Below are positions 8,702 through 18,660 of a DNA stretch of 64,000 nucleotides, in pieces. Within the stretch, counting starts at the first letter, position 1; every line of letters begins with the position of its first letter. A program made the position numbers and the translations under genes. Below the pieces are notes generated by a model, which saw only the letters and a program-made list of their open reading frames with translations, made no database searches and was not told the origin of the DNA. Source of the stretch: Photobacterium swingsii (GTDB lineage Bacteria > Pseudomonadota > Gammaproteobacteria > Enterobacterales > Vibrionaceae); contig NZ_AP024852.1 in NCBI RefSeq assembly GCF_024346715.1, positions 1,240,001 through 1,304,000 on the forward strand, in the 5' to 3' direction.

Positions 8702-9763
8702 TTGGATTTTTTGTTTGATTACGGCTTATTTCTAGCCAAAATCGCCACAGTTGTTATAGCGATTGTCGGTATTCTTATTGTCGCTAAAGGTTTAAACGGT
8801 CGTCATGGTTCACCAAAAGGTGAATTAGAAGTGACAGATTTAACAGAGCAATATAAACATACTGTGCACCAGCTGGAAGGCCATCTTTATGATAAGGCAC
8901 TTCTGAAAGCAAAAGAAAAAGTTGAGAAAAAAGAAGAAAAAGCAAAAGACAAAGCCCGTCAGGAAGAAGTGAAAAAAGCCGCAAAAGAGGGCGAACTCTC
9001 TCATGCGCGTGAGCCTCGTTTATTTGTGTTAGATTTTCACGGTAGCATCGATGCCAAAGAAGTGACGTCACTTCGTGAAGAAATCACAGCCATTCTAGCG
9101 GTAGCCATCGAAGGTGATGAAGTGCTTCTTCGTCTTGAAACTGGCGGCGGCATGGTTCATGGCTATGGCCTTGCATCATCTCAGCTTGACCGTTTAAAAA
9201 GTGCTGGCATTAAACTGACGATCTCAGTGGATAAAGTTGCAGCCAGTGGCGGCTACATGATGGCATGTGTTGGTGATCGTATTATCTCTGCGCCTTTTGC
9301 TATTGTGGGTTCAATTGGTGTGATAGCGCAATTACCAAACTTTAATAAAGTCTTGAAAAAGAACGATATTGAGTTTGAACAAATTACCGCAGGTGAATTC
9401 AAACGCACCCTAACCATGTTCGGTGAAAACACGGACAAAGCCCGTGAAAAATTCCAAGATGAAATTGAAGAAACCCACGGATTATTCAAAGATTTCATTG
9501 CAGTACATCGCCCTGAGCTCGACCTTGAAAAAGTTGCTACGGGTGAACATTGGTTTGGTCAGCAAGTGCATGAACTTGGCTTAGTGGATGAAATTGGCAC
9601 CAGTGACGATTACATTACGAAAGCATGTAAAGATCGTGAAGTACTGAATATTCGTTATGTTCGCCGTAAGAAATTAGCTGAAAAATTGGCGGGTGCAACC
9701 AGTGAGGCGGCAGATACCTTGCTGCTTAAATGGATCAGTCGTGGTCAACGACCAATCGTATAA
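8702..9763 (+). CDS. sohB: Inner-membrane protease SohB (peptidase S49)
   Basis: The 353-residue S49-family serine protease has one N-terminal membrane anchor (about residues 8-28), then a highly charged Lys/Glu segment (about 60-100), then the protease fold. The nucleophile is Ser182 in KVAASGGYMMA and the general base Lys234 in AGEFKRTL, forming the Ser/Lys dyad of signal peptide peptidases. Relatives cleave membrane-bound peptides; SohB was identified as a multicopy suppressor of degP. Translation appears to start at TTG, with GAGGA 8-12 bp upstream; an ATG at 8688 is out of frame. It lies between yciK and the yciN/topA block, as in E. coli. Confidence 0.93.
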   Translation: MDFLFDYGLFLAKIATVVIAIVGILIVAKGLNGRHGSPKGELEVTDLTEQYKHTVHQLEGHLYDKALLKAKEKVEKKEEKAKDKARQEEVKKAAKEGELSHAREPRLFVLDFHGSIDAKEVTSLREEITAILAVAIEGDEVLLRLETGGGMVHGYGLASSQLDRLKSAGIKLTISVDKVAASGGYMMACVGDRIISAPFAIVGSIGVIAQLPNFNKVLKKNDIEFEQITAGEFKRTLTMFGENTDKAREKFQDEIEETHGLFKDFIAVHRPELDLEKVATGEHWFGQQVHELGLVDEIGTSDDYITKACKDREVLNIRYVRRKKLAEKLAGATSEAADTLLLKWISRGQRPIV

Positions 9764-9771
9764 GGTTTGTT

Positions 9772-10185
9772 ATGAATCAGAAGTGGGCATTATTTTCATT
9801 TAAAGGGCGTATGCGACGACGTGACTACTGGTTATATAGTTTGCCAGTATTATTCGTCACTATACCTGTTTTCATGTATAGCTCCCCTGAAAATACAGGC
9901 TCGAACCCTATGGTCGATTTATTAGCCATGGTGGTATTGGGTTTTGTTATGTGGGCATCAATGGCGCTTAACATTAAGCGCTTGCATGATCGTAACAAAA
10001 GCGGCTGGTGGGTTGTCGTGACTTTCCTACCTTTAATTGGGCCTATTTTTGCTTTAGTGGAATTAGGCATATTAAAAGGTACAGAAGGGGATAATCAGTT
10101 TGGTCCCGACCCTAAAGGTGGTGCAACGCCACCATCATCGCGCTCTAATGATGATGACAAAGACAGTATGACCATTGAAATGTAA
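9772..10185 (+). CDS. DUF805 membrane protein
   Basis: The 137-residue protein begins MNQKWALFSFKGRMRRRDYW, the typical N-terminus of DUF805 proteins, and has three or four hydrophobic segments, an internal SMALNIKRLHDRNKSGWW motif and the C-terminal GTEGDNQFGPDP that marks the family. Function is not established. It starts 8 bp after the sohB stop and is likely co-transcribed with it. The ATG at 9772 aligns with the family start. A terminator follows at 10206. Confidence 0.9.
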   Translation: MNQKWALFSFKGRMRRRDYWLYSLPVLFVTIPVFMYSSPENTGSNPMVDLLAMVVLGFVMWASMALNIKRLHDRNKSGWWVVVTFLPLIGPIFALVELGILKGTEGDNQFGPDPKGGATPPSSRSNDDDKDSMTIEM

Positions 10186-10205
10186 TGGACTGACTTTTAT
10201 AAAGA

Positions 10206-10235
10206 ACCCGCCACAGTGATGTAGGCGGGTTTTTC
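10206..10235. terminator. Terminator between the DUF805 gene and yciN
   Basis: Stem ACCCGCC (10206-10212) pairs with GGCGGGT (10224-10230) over an 11-base loop and is followed by a short T tract. It ends the sohB-DUF805 unit and lies 25 bp from the stop of the convergent yciN. Confidence 0.85.
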
Positions 10236-10259
10236 TTTAAGCTGTGTGTCGTGCAGCGC

Positions 10260-10508
10260 TTAGTTTTCTAACGTGAACTTTGGCGAAAGTTGGTGAGCGA
10301 GGTATTTGAACATGTTGAAGACAGCCGTTGTTTTAGCTGTTGGTAGGCCGTTATCATCAAGGAAATATTCGCCTTTAAAGACCAATACACCGTCTTTTTC
10401 TTCAACAGACGTTGCACGCATACCTTCAAGAAAGCCTTCGTGATCTTGAATTTCTTGGTTAGCGATCATTAATAGGTCATTAGATGAAATAGAAGTTTTG
10501 TCGCTCAT
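10260..10508 (-). CDS. yciN: YciN-family protein
   Basis: The 82-residue protein matches E. coli YciN (83 residues) over its whole length, especially NQEIQDHEGFLEGMRATSVEEKDGVLVFKGEYFLDDNGLPTAKTTAVFNMFKYLAHQLS. No membrane segment or signal is present, so it is a small cytoplasmic protein of unknown role. It lies between sohB and topA as in E. coli but is transcribed away from topA. Confidence 0.9.
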   Translation of the reverse strand: MSDKTSISSNDLLMIANQEIQDHEGFLEGMRATSVEEKDGVLVFKGEYFLDDNGLPTAKTTAVFNMFKYLAHQLSPKFTLEN

Positions 10509-10970
10509 AGTGAATGCTCTATATGGAAAGTTTCAAACCTCGCTAGTGTATGAATTATGCAAACAGAACTCAAACCCTTCGTTTATTAGTGTTTTTTTTC
10601 TTCTTAGGCTATAAGCTGTGCGCAAAACCAAATATGTAGCTGTTTTTATGTGAGCGGTTGCAAATATTTTTGGTAAAAAATAGTCAAATCGTGGGATAGG
10701 TGGTAATCATTAGCGCCTTAAAGCTACCTCACGACGAGAAAAAGCGTCATAAAATCGCAAGAATATAGGTTTGATATATCATTTAACCTATGCGTAACAA
10801 CTGGGGAAGGGGCGAGCAATCAGCGCGTTTTCATTAAAAACCAGTTGACCTTCTTGTATAGTAGCCCAATATTGTAATAGCGTTGCGGTGCAAATTAATA
10901 CGTTTTTTAGCGTCCAACCTTATGTTTTAATTATAGTTTTTTACGAGCACGAGGACGTAATAGAGTCATT
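10509..10970. promoter_or_regulatory. yciN-topA intergenic region (462 bp)
   Basis: This is the divergent region holding the promoters of yciN and topA. It is A+T rich and I find no additional ORF with a convincing ribosome site. A TTGACC at about 10847 followed by A+T-rich hexamers is a possible topA promoter, but the spacing to a good -10 is poor, so no single promoter is asserted. The topA ATG lacks a strong Shine-Dalgarno. Confidence 0.4.
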
Positions 10971-13622
10971 ATGGGTAAATCTCTCGTTATTGTGGAGTCC
11001 CCTGCCAAAGCCAAGACGATTAATAAGTACTTGGGTAAGGACTTCATTGTAAAGTCAAGCGTTGGTCACGTTCGTGATTTGCCAACGGGTGCGCGTAGTA
11101 CCGGCAAGAAAGCCGCTGCGACTTCGACCAAAGGGTTAAGTCCAGAAGAAAAAGCACGTATCAAGAAAGAAAAAGATCGTAAATCGCTGATCGGTAAAAT
11201 GGGTGTTGACCCATATAACGATTGGGCGGCTCAGTACGAAGTGCTTCCAGGCAAAGAAAAAGTTGTTAACGAACTTCAAAAACTCGCCAAAGACGCTGAC
11301 TACGTCTATCTCGCAACCGATTTGGACCGCGAAGGAGAAGCTATTGCGTGGCACCTTCGTGAGATCATCGGCGGCGATGATGCACGTTACAAACGAGTGG
11401 TTTTCAACGAAATTACCAAAAATGCAATTCAACAGGCGTTTGAACAGCCTGGTGAGTTGAACATTGATGGGGTTAATGCCCAGCAAGCGCGTCGATTCCT
11501 TGATCGCGTGGTTGGCTTTATGGTTTCTCCACTATTGTGGAAAAAAGTCGCTCGTGGCTTATCAGCAGGTCGTGTTCAATCAGTAGCGGTGAAGCTAATT
11601 GTTGAGCGCGAACGCGAAATCAAAGCGTTCACACCTGAAGAGTTTTGGGATATTCACGCGAATACACAAACCTTGGGTAGTGACGCACTGCGTTTAATGG
11701 TAACGCATCAGTCGGGCAAAGCGTTCCGTCCTGAAAACGAAGCCGATACGATGGCTGCGAAGTCTGTGCTTGATAGCGCAACTTATAAAGTGGCTGATCG
11801 TGAAGATCGCCCAACCAGCAGTAAACCATCTGCGCCTTACATTACCTCGACGCTTCAGCAAGCGGCGAGTACACGTTTAGGCTATGGCGTTAAGCGAACT
11901 ATGGGCCTTGCTCAGCGTTTGTATGAAGCGGGTTACATTACGTATATGCGTACTGACTCCACGAACCTTTCGAAAGAAGCGGTTGAGTCGGCGCGTGAAT
12001 TTATTGCGTCTGAGTACGGTGATAACTACCTACCAGAAAAAGCCAATGTCTATGGCAGCAAAGGCAATGCACAAGAAGCGCACGAAGCGATTCGTCCTTC
12101 AAGTGTTGAAGTGCAAGCTGAGCACCTAGAAGGCATGGATCAAGACGCCGTTAAACTGTACGACCTTATCTGGCGTCAGTTTGTTGCTTGTCAGATGGTG
12201 CCGGCTAAGTACGATTCAAGCACTATCACGGTATCGGCTGCTGACTTTACGCTAAAAGCGAAAGGTCGCACTATGCGTTTTGCGGGCTGGACACACGTTC
12301 AGCGTCCATCTGGTAAAAACGAAGATACTACACTGCCTATGGTTCACGTTGGCGATACATTAACGCTAACCGAGCTTGAGCCTAAGCAACACTTCACTAA
12401 ACCGCCAGCGCGCTTTACAGAGGCTGCATTGGTTAAAGAGCTTGAGAAGCGTGGTATTGGTCGTCCGTCAACGTATGCGTCTATCATTTCTACCATTCAA
12501 GATCGTGGTTATGTACGTGTTGATATGCGTCGTTTCTATGCTGAAAAAATGGGTGAGATTGTTTCAGACCGTTTAGACCAGTCTTTTGCTGATCTGATGG
12601 ACTTTGACTTCACTGCTCGCATGGAAGGCAACCTAGATAAAATCGCTGAAGGCGAGAAAAACTGGAAGCAAGTGCTTGACCAGTTCTTTAGTGACTTCAC
12701 TGCTGAGCTTGAAAAAGCAGAGCTTGATGAAAACGAAGGCGGCATGAAGCCAAACAATATCGTAGAAACTGATATTGAGTGTCCAACATGTTCGCGCCCT
12801 ATGGGTATTCGTACCGCATCAACGGGTGTTTTCCTTGGTTGTACTGGCTACGCATTACCACCGAAAGAGCGTTGTAAGACGACGATCAATTTAGGTGATG
12901 AAGACGGCATTGTTAACGTACTTGAAGAAGACGTTGAAACAGCGGCGCTGCGTGCTAAAAAACGTTGTCCTAAGTGTGATACAGCGATGGACGCTTACTT
13001 AATCGACCAAGATCGTAAATTGCATGTTTGTGGTAATAACCCAAGCTGTGATGGTTACATCGTCGAGAAAGGTGAGTTTGTTCTTAAAGGCTACGACGGC
13101 CCAGTTATCGAATGTGATAAGTGTGGTTCCGATATGGAGCTTAAGAACGGTCGTTTCGGTAAGTACATGGGTTGTACGAGCGACGATTGTAAGAACACAC
13201 GTAAGATCCTTAAAAACGGTGAGATTGCGCCACCAAAAGAAGATCCAGTTCACTTACCTGAACTACCGTGTTCGCAAGATCCTGATGCTTACTTCGTGCT
13301 ACGTGACGGCGCTTCTGGTTTGTTCATGGCTGCAAGTACTTTCCCTAAATCACGTGAGACGCGTGCGCCATTAGTGGAAGAGCTCGTTCGCTTTAAAGAC
13401 CGTCTGTCGCCTAAGTTCACTTACCTGACAGATGCGCCAACGGAAGACCCAGATGGTCGTCCAACCGTTGTACGTTTCAGTCGTAAGACGAAAGAGAACT
13501 ACGTACGTTCAGAAGTGGATGGTAAGCCATCTGGCTGGACTGGTTTATACATTGACGGTAAGTGGGAAATTACCGACAAGCGTAAAAAGCCAAAGAAAGA
13601 AAAAGAAGATAAAGCGGAGTAA
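10971..13622 (+). CDS. topA: DNA topoisomerase I
   Basis: The 883-residue type IA topoisomerase relaxes negative supercoils. The Toprim domain has Glu9 in VIVES and the acidic cluster TDLDREGEA (Asp117, Asp119, Glu122). The strand-cleaving tyrosine is Tyr325 in [10 protein letters not shown]. From about residue 600 there are zinc-ribbon modules with paired cysteines (CPTCSRPMG...[13 protein letters not shown]...[18 protein letters not shown]...CTSDDC), then a basic C-terminal tail, as in the E. coli enzyme. A strong terminator follows. cysB comes after miaE and two further genes rather than immediately downstream as in E. coli. Confidence 0.98.
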   Translation: MGKSLVIVESPAKAKTINKYLGKDFIVKSSVGHVRDLPTGARSTGKKAAATSTKGLSPEEKARIKKEKDRKSLIGKMGVDPYNDWAAQYEVLPGKEKVVNELQKLAKDADYVYLATDLDREGEAIAWHLREIIGGDDARYKRVVFNEITKNAIQQAFEQPGELNIDGVNAQQARRFLDRVVGFMVSPLLWKKVARGLSAGRVQSVAVKLIVEREREIKAFTPEEFWDIHANTQTLGSDALRLMVTHQSGKAFRPENEADTMAAKSVLDSATYKVADREDRPTSSKPSAPYITSTLQQAASTRLGYGVKRTMGLAQRLYEAGYITYMRTDSTNLSKEAVESAREFIASEYGDNYLPEKANVYGSKGNAQEAHEAIRPSSVEVQAEHLEGMDQDAVKLYDLIWRQFVACQMVPAKYDSSTITVSAADFTLKAKGRTMRFAGWTHVQRPSGKNEDTTLPMVHVGDTLTLTELEPKQHFTKPPARFTEAALVKELEKRGIGRPSTYASIISTIQDRGYVRVDMRRFYAEKMGEIVSDRLDQSFADLMDFDFTARMEGNLDKIAEGEKNWKQVLDQFFSDFTAELEKAELDENEGGMKPNNIVETDIECPTCSRPMGIRTASTGVFLGCTGYALPPKERCKTTINLGDEDGIVNVLEEDVETAALRAKKRCPKCDTAMDAYLIDQDRKLHVCGNNPSCDGYIVEKGEFVLKGYDGPVIECDKCGSDMELKNGRFGKYMGCTSDDCKNTRKILKNGEIAPPKEDPVHLPELPCSQDPDAYFVLRDGASGLFMAASTFPKSRETRAPLVEELVRFKDRLSPKFTYLTDAPTEDPDGRPTVVRFSRKTKENYVRSEVDGKPSGWTGLYIDGKWEITDKRKKPKKEKEDKAE

Positions 13623-13640
13623 TCCGTTTTAGCTCTGATA

Positions 13641-13668
13641 AAAAAACCGCCGACTGGCGGTTTTTTTT
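13641..13668 (+). terminator. topA terminator
   Basis: CCGCC (13647-13651), loop GACT, GGCGG (13656-13660) with A-run before and eight Ts after. The A and T runs extend the stem and allow function on both strands, which suits the convergent miaE. Confidence 0.9.
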
Positions 13669-13681
13669 GTGGCTAAAATTC

Positions 13682-13713
13682 AAACCTAGAAACCTAGAAA
13701 CCTAGAAACCTAG
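13682..13713. repeat. Four tandem copies of an 8-bp unit (AAACCTAG)
   Basis: Four perfect copies of AAACCTAG lie head to tail between the topA terminator and the miaE stop codon, ending 3 bp before that stop. The repeat is noncoding on both strands. Its size suggests slippage; no function is implied. Confidence 0.9.
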
Positions 13714-13716
13714 AGC

Positions 13717-14472
13717 TTAGGCAGGCGTGCCGCTATGGAATTTAAAATCGGTATCAGGCGAGGTAATAAGGTCGGCCTCAACACGTGCAAAGTAGGCCAC
13801 ACGCTCTGAGATATCCTTACCCGCAATTTGCTCTGCGAGTGTGAGGTAATCTTGATAATGGCGCGCTTCAGAGCGCAATAATGAGATGTAAAATTTCTCT
13901 ATGTCTTCATCAAGGTGTGGTGCAAGTTTGGCGAAACGTTCGCAGGAACGCGCTTCAATGAAAGCACCAATAATCAGTTTATCGATCAGGGCATCTGGTT
14001 CGTAACTGGTAACGTGCTTGATAAGCCCTTTAGCATAGCGGCCTGCATCGATCAGTTCATAGCTAACACCTTTATTTTCCATTAGCTCTAACACCTGATA
14101 GAAGTGGTGCAGCTCCTCTCTAATCAGCAAGACCATCTTATCGATCAAATCTTGGCTATAAGCACAATCAGCACGTGGCGTGATTTGCTTTGATGCGTTG
14201 CTTTTACCGCGAAGAGAGGCAAGGGTACCTGTTTTTTTGTAAGCCAAGGCTTCGTAAGGTTTCACCCATTCAGCAAGCTGTTGTGCGCTTTCTTTGTCGA
14301 CCGCATATTTACGAATAAGAAAGATCGCACTTTGTGCAGCTTTGAGTTCGCACAGCATGTGGTCACGTAAAATAACGGAAAGGTTCTCTGGCTTACGTGC
14401 TTCATTAATCCAAGCGTCGGGCGTTGAGGCCTTAAGGAAGTGGTTTATTGGCGTTAATAGTTCTGAAATCAT
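13717..14472 (-). CDS. miaE: tRNA 2-methylthio-N6-isopentenyladenosine(37) hydroxylase
   Basis: The 251-residue non-haem di-iron monooxygenase hydroxylates the isopentenyl group of ms2i6A37 in tRNAs. The opening region (LLTPINHFLKASTPDAWINEARKPENL, then CELKAAQSAIFLIRKYAVDKE) agrees with MiaE. Candidate iron ligands are in EELHHFYQ, FIEARSCERF and RSEARHYQDY. E. coli K-12 lacks this gene, while Salmonella and many marine gammaproteobacteria have it. It runs convergent to topA; no T-tract terminator of its own is seen before the tandem repeat. Confidence 0.93.
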   Translation of the reverse strand: MISELLTPINHFLKASTPDAWINEARKPENLSVILRDHMLCELKAAQSAIFLIRKYAVDKESAQQLAEWVKPYEALAYKKTGTLASLRGKSNASKQITPRADCAYSQDLIDKMVLLIREELHHFYQVLELMENKGVSYELIDAGRYAKGLIKHVTSYEPDALIDKLIIGAFIEARSCERFAKLAPHLDEDIEKFYISLLRSEARHYQDYLTLAEQIAGKDISERVAYFARVEADLITSPDTDFKFHSGTPA

Positions 14473-14564
14473 GAGCTTATTATAAGAGGCTGGCTGCTAT
14501 ATAAGGTTTCATCATATCACAGGAGTCGAAGTAAAGAACAAGAGGAAAAAGGGGGGATTAGGGG

Positions 14565-14592
14565 TAATAAAAAAGGCCGCAAGCGACCTTTT
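14565..14592 (-). terminator. Terminator after the 14.6-15.4 kb gene
   Basis: On the minus strand AAAAGGTCGC, a two-base turn, and GCGGCCTTTT form a stem with one T.G pair, followed by TTATT. It separates the upstream membrane-anchored gene from miaE on the same strand. Confidence 0.75.
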
Positions 14593-14613
14593 AAAAGGAG
14601 AGAAGAAAGCGGT

Positions 14614-15375
14614 TTACCACTTTTTCTTCGGCTGGAACAAGACATCAAGATCGTCTTGATCTTTATTTAGCATCTGCTGGCGTTCTTGCTCTTGCGTTGC
14701 TGATTGGCTGTTATCTATCTCATTCAGCATCATCTGCAATTTTTCACGCGCTTGGTTAGCGTAGTTGTCATTCTTGCTCGCAAGAACATCGATCCCTTTT
14801 TTCAGCAACTGTTTTGCAGTACCAAGCTGGCGCTTCATGCGAGCCTCATTGGCCCGTTTCACAACATTCTCAATGTTAATGCGCAGTTGGATACCTTCAA
14901 GGCGGGCATTTTCTGCTACAAATGCTTGGGTTGCGAAGCGGCCCTTACTGTGTTCATTTTTGACCACAGTCTTCAAGCGTTTCACTAATTGCAACATGCC
15001 CAGCGCTTGTTTATCTGTTGTGGGAGTTTTGAAAGGCGCCACATCAGCATTAGAGTAGTTTTGTTGCAAATGTTGGATTTGCTGAGTGACATTCGATACA
15101 CGTGCAGGCAGCGATTTATCCGACGGATCAGCCTCATGCATACTTTGTAAAGCGTACATAATTCGTTGATTTAAACAAACCAGTAGCTCTTTGCTGTATG
15201 GCATGTGATGAGCATTACCGATTAAGTCTTCGGTCGCATCAATAATGGCAATATGCTTGGCAAGCTCTTGGTGTTTAACACTTTCAACACGTTGGCGATA
15301 CTGAATGATGACGTTATACCCAACAATCAAAATCAGTAACAAGGCAACCAAGCCTATTACTAAAGGTAAGCTCAT
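14614..15375 (-). CDS. Conserved membrane-anchored coiled-coil protein of unknown function
   Basis: I do not recognise a characterised family. From the ATG at 15375 the protein has 253 residues: one N-terminal membrane helix (MSLPLVIGLVALLLILIVGY), then a long, mostly helical, Gln/Lys/Glu-rich region with a probable coiled coil (around QQIQHLQQNY and the C-terminal third), ending DDLDVLFQPKKKW. The charge pattern suggests the body faces the cytoplasm. Upstream in-frame ATGs at 15399 and 15447 are possible, none with a good ribosome site; 15375 is preferred because the membrane helix starts there. It has its own terminator and lies between miaE and a GGDEF gene. Confidence 0.75.
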   Translation of the reverse strand: MSLPLVIGLVALLLILIVGYNVIIQYRQRVESVKHQELAKHIAIIDATEDLIGNAHHMPYSKELLVCLNQRIMYALQSMHEADPSDKSLPARVSNVTQQIQHLQQNYSNADVAPFKTPTTDKQALGMLQLVKRLKTVVKNEHSKGRFATQAFVAENARLEGIQLRINIENVVKRANEARMKRQLGTAKQLLKKGIDVLASKNDNYANQAREKLQMMLNEIDNSQSATQEQERQQMLNKDQDDLDVLFQPKKKW

Positions 15376-15650
15376 AAGATAATCAAATTTCCGTAACATT
15401 TGTTGTAAGGGTATAAGATACACCAACTGACAGTATGGTGATAGCACAAGGCTGAAAAATGCTGGCTCAAAATAACGAATTTAGTCTTTTTTGAACTTGA
15501 TCGATTGCTCTTGTGTATAGTTGCGTATTTTTGCAGGTTGTTGCTTATCTGAATCTCATGCCCATGACACGAATAATTCGCAAAAAGCATGGTACTTTGT
15601 TTAATACAAATGTTGATGACGTTAATCAGGTGCAGCTCTGTGCACTGCTA

Positions 15651-17294
15651 TTACTTTGCAATTACTTGGTTTCGTCCTGCATTCTTTGCCTGATATAAGT
15701 TGTTGTCTACACGAGAAAGTACGGATGTTAATGAGTCTTCAAGGCAATACTCTGTTGCCCCTGCACTGATTGTAATCCCTTGGTTGATGGAAAAGGCTTG
15801 TTGTTCGACAAGTCGCCGTATTTTTTCTGAGAGAATACTCGCCTGCGATAACGTTGTCTCCGGGCAAACTAGCAGAAATTCCTCACCCCCCCAGCGGCCT
15901 AATATATCGGTTTTACGTATATTGGTGCTAAGGCGCAGTGTTAGTTCTTTTAAAACATCATCCCCCGCATGATGACCAAACTGATCATTAATATATTTAA
16001 AGTGATCTATGTCGATCATGATAATGCTAAATGGAGTGTGGTAGCGTATGAAGCGTTCCTGTTCGCTATGCAGTGTTTCATTGATTTTACGACGGTTGAA
16101 TAGGTTAGTGAGTTGATCGCGCTCCGCTAAATTTTGTAGCGCTTGATTCTTTAATTCCAGAGTGTGATTGATATCGTCGATTTCACGGTTGGCTTGTTCC
16201 AGTCGTAAGGTGCGCTGATACAAAGCCTCTTGTGTTAGTTGAAGCACCTCGTTAGCAATACTGCCAATTTCGTTATTAGGGAAAGTATGCGTGGCATGCG
16301 TTGGTTCTTTTCCTTCGGTAATGCGATGGACGTGCTCTTTTAGCCGAATCATAGAACTCGATAACGATTGACTGAATAATGAGCTGTATATCAAGGCTAA
16401 CGCCACCGCCACTAAACCAAGTAGACCAACATTGCGAATAACCTGATAGATAATAGGAGTGAAGATTTCGCTTTTGTTCACGTCGGTAAAGAGCAACCAG
16501 CCTGTTTCATTTACTCGACTATAGTAAGCGATTTTCGACACACCGTTTTCCTTGTAAGTCATTTCACCATGGCTTGTGTTGAGTATAATGGGCTGGTGGA
16601 CAATGCCTTGAAGCGGTTGATTAATTTTGCTGTATTCAGGGTGAATGATCACTCTACCTTTGAGATCCGTAATAAAACTTTTTGAGGTGGTATACCGCGC
16701 TGCTTTTTTGTTGAGTAGGTCTGTAATAATGCTCAGTGGTGTATCAATCGCAATCACACCGGATCGGTTATTTTTATCAACAAATGCTTTCGCCGTTGAG
16801 ATCAGCCATAGATTATATTTTGCATCTTGGTAAGGCACTCCTATTGAAACATTGGGGGCATCTTTGATGGCTTGAATAAACCAAGGCCGTGAGGTTGGGT
16901 CATAGCCTTGCGGCGGGGTGTAATTGTGGATTAACAATAATTTATTGGCGTATGCCGAATAGAGGTGCGTTGTTTTATTGTTCGCACTGGTGACGGTTTG
17001 ATAATAGTTGATGAGTTCCTGCTGCCCATCTTCACTCAGCGTTGATCCATTTTTAACGCAATAGGATTGCGTTAGGCTCTCGACAATATTGCTGAGTTCA
17101 GAGAAATGCCCTTCAATAATATAATTGGTCGATTCATTGTGGAGTTTGAGGATCTGGTGTGCTGATCTTTCTTCTGATTTGTAAAGCAGCCAAGAAATGA
17201 TGAGTGCCATGCAAGAGAGGAGCAGCACTGAATAGACCATGCTGTTTTGGAATATTTCTTTTCGTATTGTGTTCTTTGGACGTGCGCATTCCAT
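15651..17294 (-). CDS. Membrane diguanylate cyclase with periplasmic sensor domain
   Basis: The 547-residue protein has a membrane helix at about residues 20-42, a large periplasmic region (about 45-280) resembling a dCACHE sensor (PTSRPWFIQAIKD, GVPYQDAKYNLWLISTAKAF, GVIAIDTPLSIITDLL), a second membrane helix near 285-310, a HAMP-like linker and a coiled coil. The GGDEF domain follows, with GRWGGEEF (GGEEF at 469-473) intact and the inhibitory I-site RKTD five residues before it. It should make cyclic di-GMP from GTP in response to a small periplasmic ligand, possibly an amino acid or organic acid; the ligand is unknown. It is transcribed alone, divergent from cysB. Confidence 0.9.
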   Translation of the reverse strand: MECARPKNTIRKEIFQNSMVYSVLLLSCMALIISWLLYKSEERSAHQILKLHNESTNYIIEGHFSELSNIVESLTQSYCVKNGSTLSEDGQQELINYYQTVTSANNKTTHLYSAYANKLLLIHNYTPPQGYDPTSRPWFIQAIKDAPNVSIGVPYQDAKYNLWLISTAKAFVDKNNRSGVIAIDTPLSIITDLLNKKAARYTTSKSFITDLKGRVIIHPEYSKINQPLQGIVHQPIILNTSHGEMTYKENGVSKIAYYSRVNETGWLLFTDVNKSEIFTPIIYQVIRNVGLLGLVAVALALIYSSLFSQSLSSSMIRLKEHVHRITEGKEPTHATHTFPNNEIGSIANEVLQLTQEALYQRTLRLEQANREIDDINHTLELKNQALQNLAERDQLTNLFNRRKINETLHSEQERFIRYHTPFSIIMIDIDHFKYINDQFGHHAGDDVLKELTLRLSTNIRKTDILGRWGGEEFLLVCPETTLSQASILSEKIRRLVEQQAFSINQGITISAGATEYCLEDSLTSVLSRVDNNLYQAKNAGRNQVIAK

Positions 17295-17511
17295 CTTATT
17301 GATTCCCTACTCATTAAACAGGGCGTCGTTTTGTATAATAGCAGCCTTCTTTGTGTTTGATCTTTACTCTGTACTCATAGTGTGAGAATTCGCCAACTTA
17401 TGACTATTTTGTGAACATTCAGTTTTTTGTTTTAGAGCAAAAAGCTATAAGAAATGCTATGAAAACGTAACGAAACGATATATAACAATACGAAAGGCAT
17501 GGTTGCACTGA

Positions 17512-18519
<1,008 letters not shown>

Positions 18520-18573
18520 TTTGATACATAAGCGTTGAGGTATATAACTCGCTTTAAAATATCATGATGCTCG

Positions 18574-18606
18574 AAGGCTACTCACTATGGTGTGTAGCCT
18601 TTTTTA
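18574..18606 (+). terminator. cysB terminator
   Basis: AAGGCTAC (18574-18581) pairs with GTAGCCTT (18594-18601) over a 12-base loop, followed by a T tract. Confidence 0.88.
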
Positions 18607-18660
18607 TTTCCATAGTTCAGGTAGACTAAGCGCCCGGTATTTTCTCTTAAGAACAGCTTT

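Noticed and set aside
12999..13374. ORFs overlapping the topA zinc-finger region on both strands
   Set aside because: They are frame shadows of a well-conserved coding sequence.
13682..13713. Possible CRISPR or attachment site
   Set aside because: The repeat unit is 8 bp with no spacers, and no cas or integrase gene is near.
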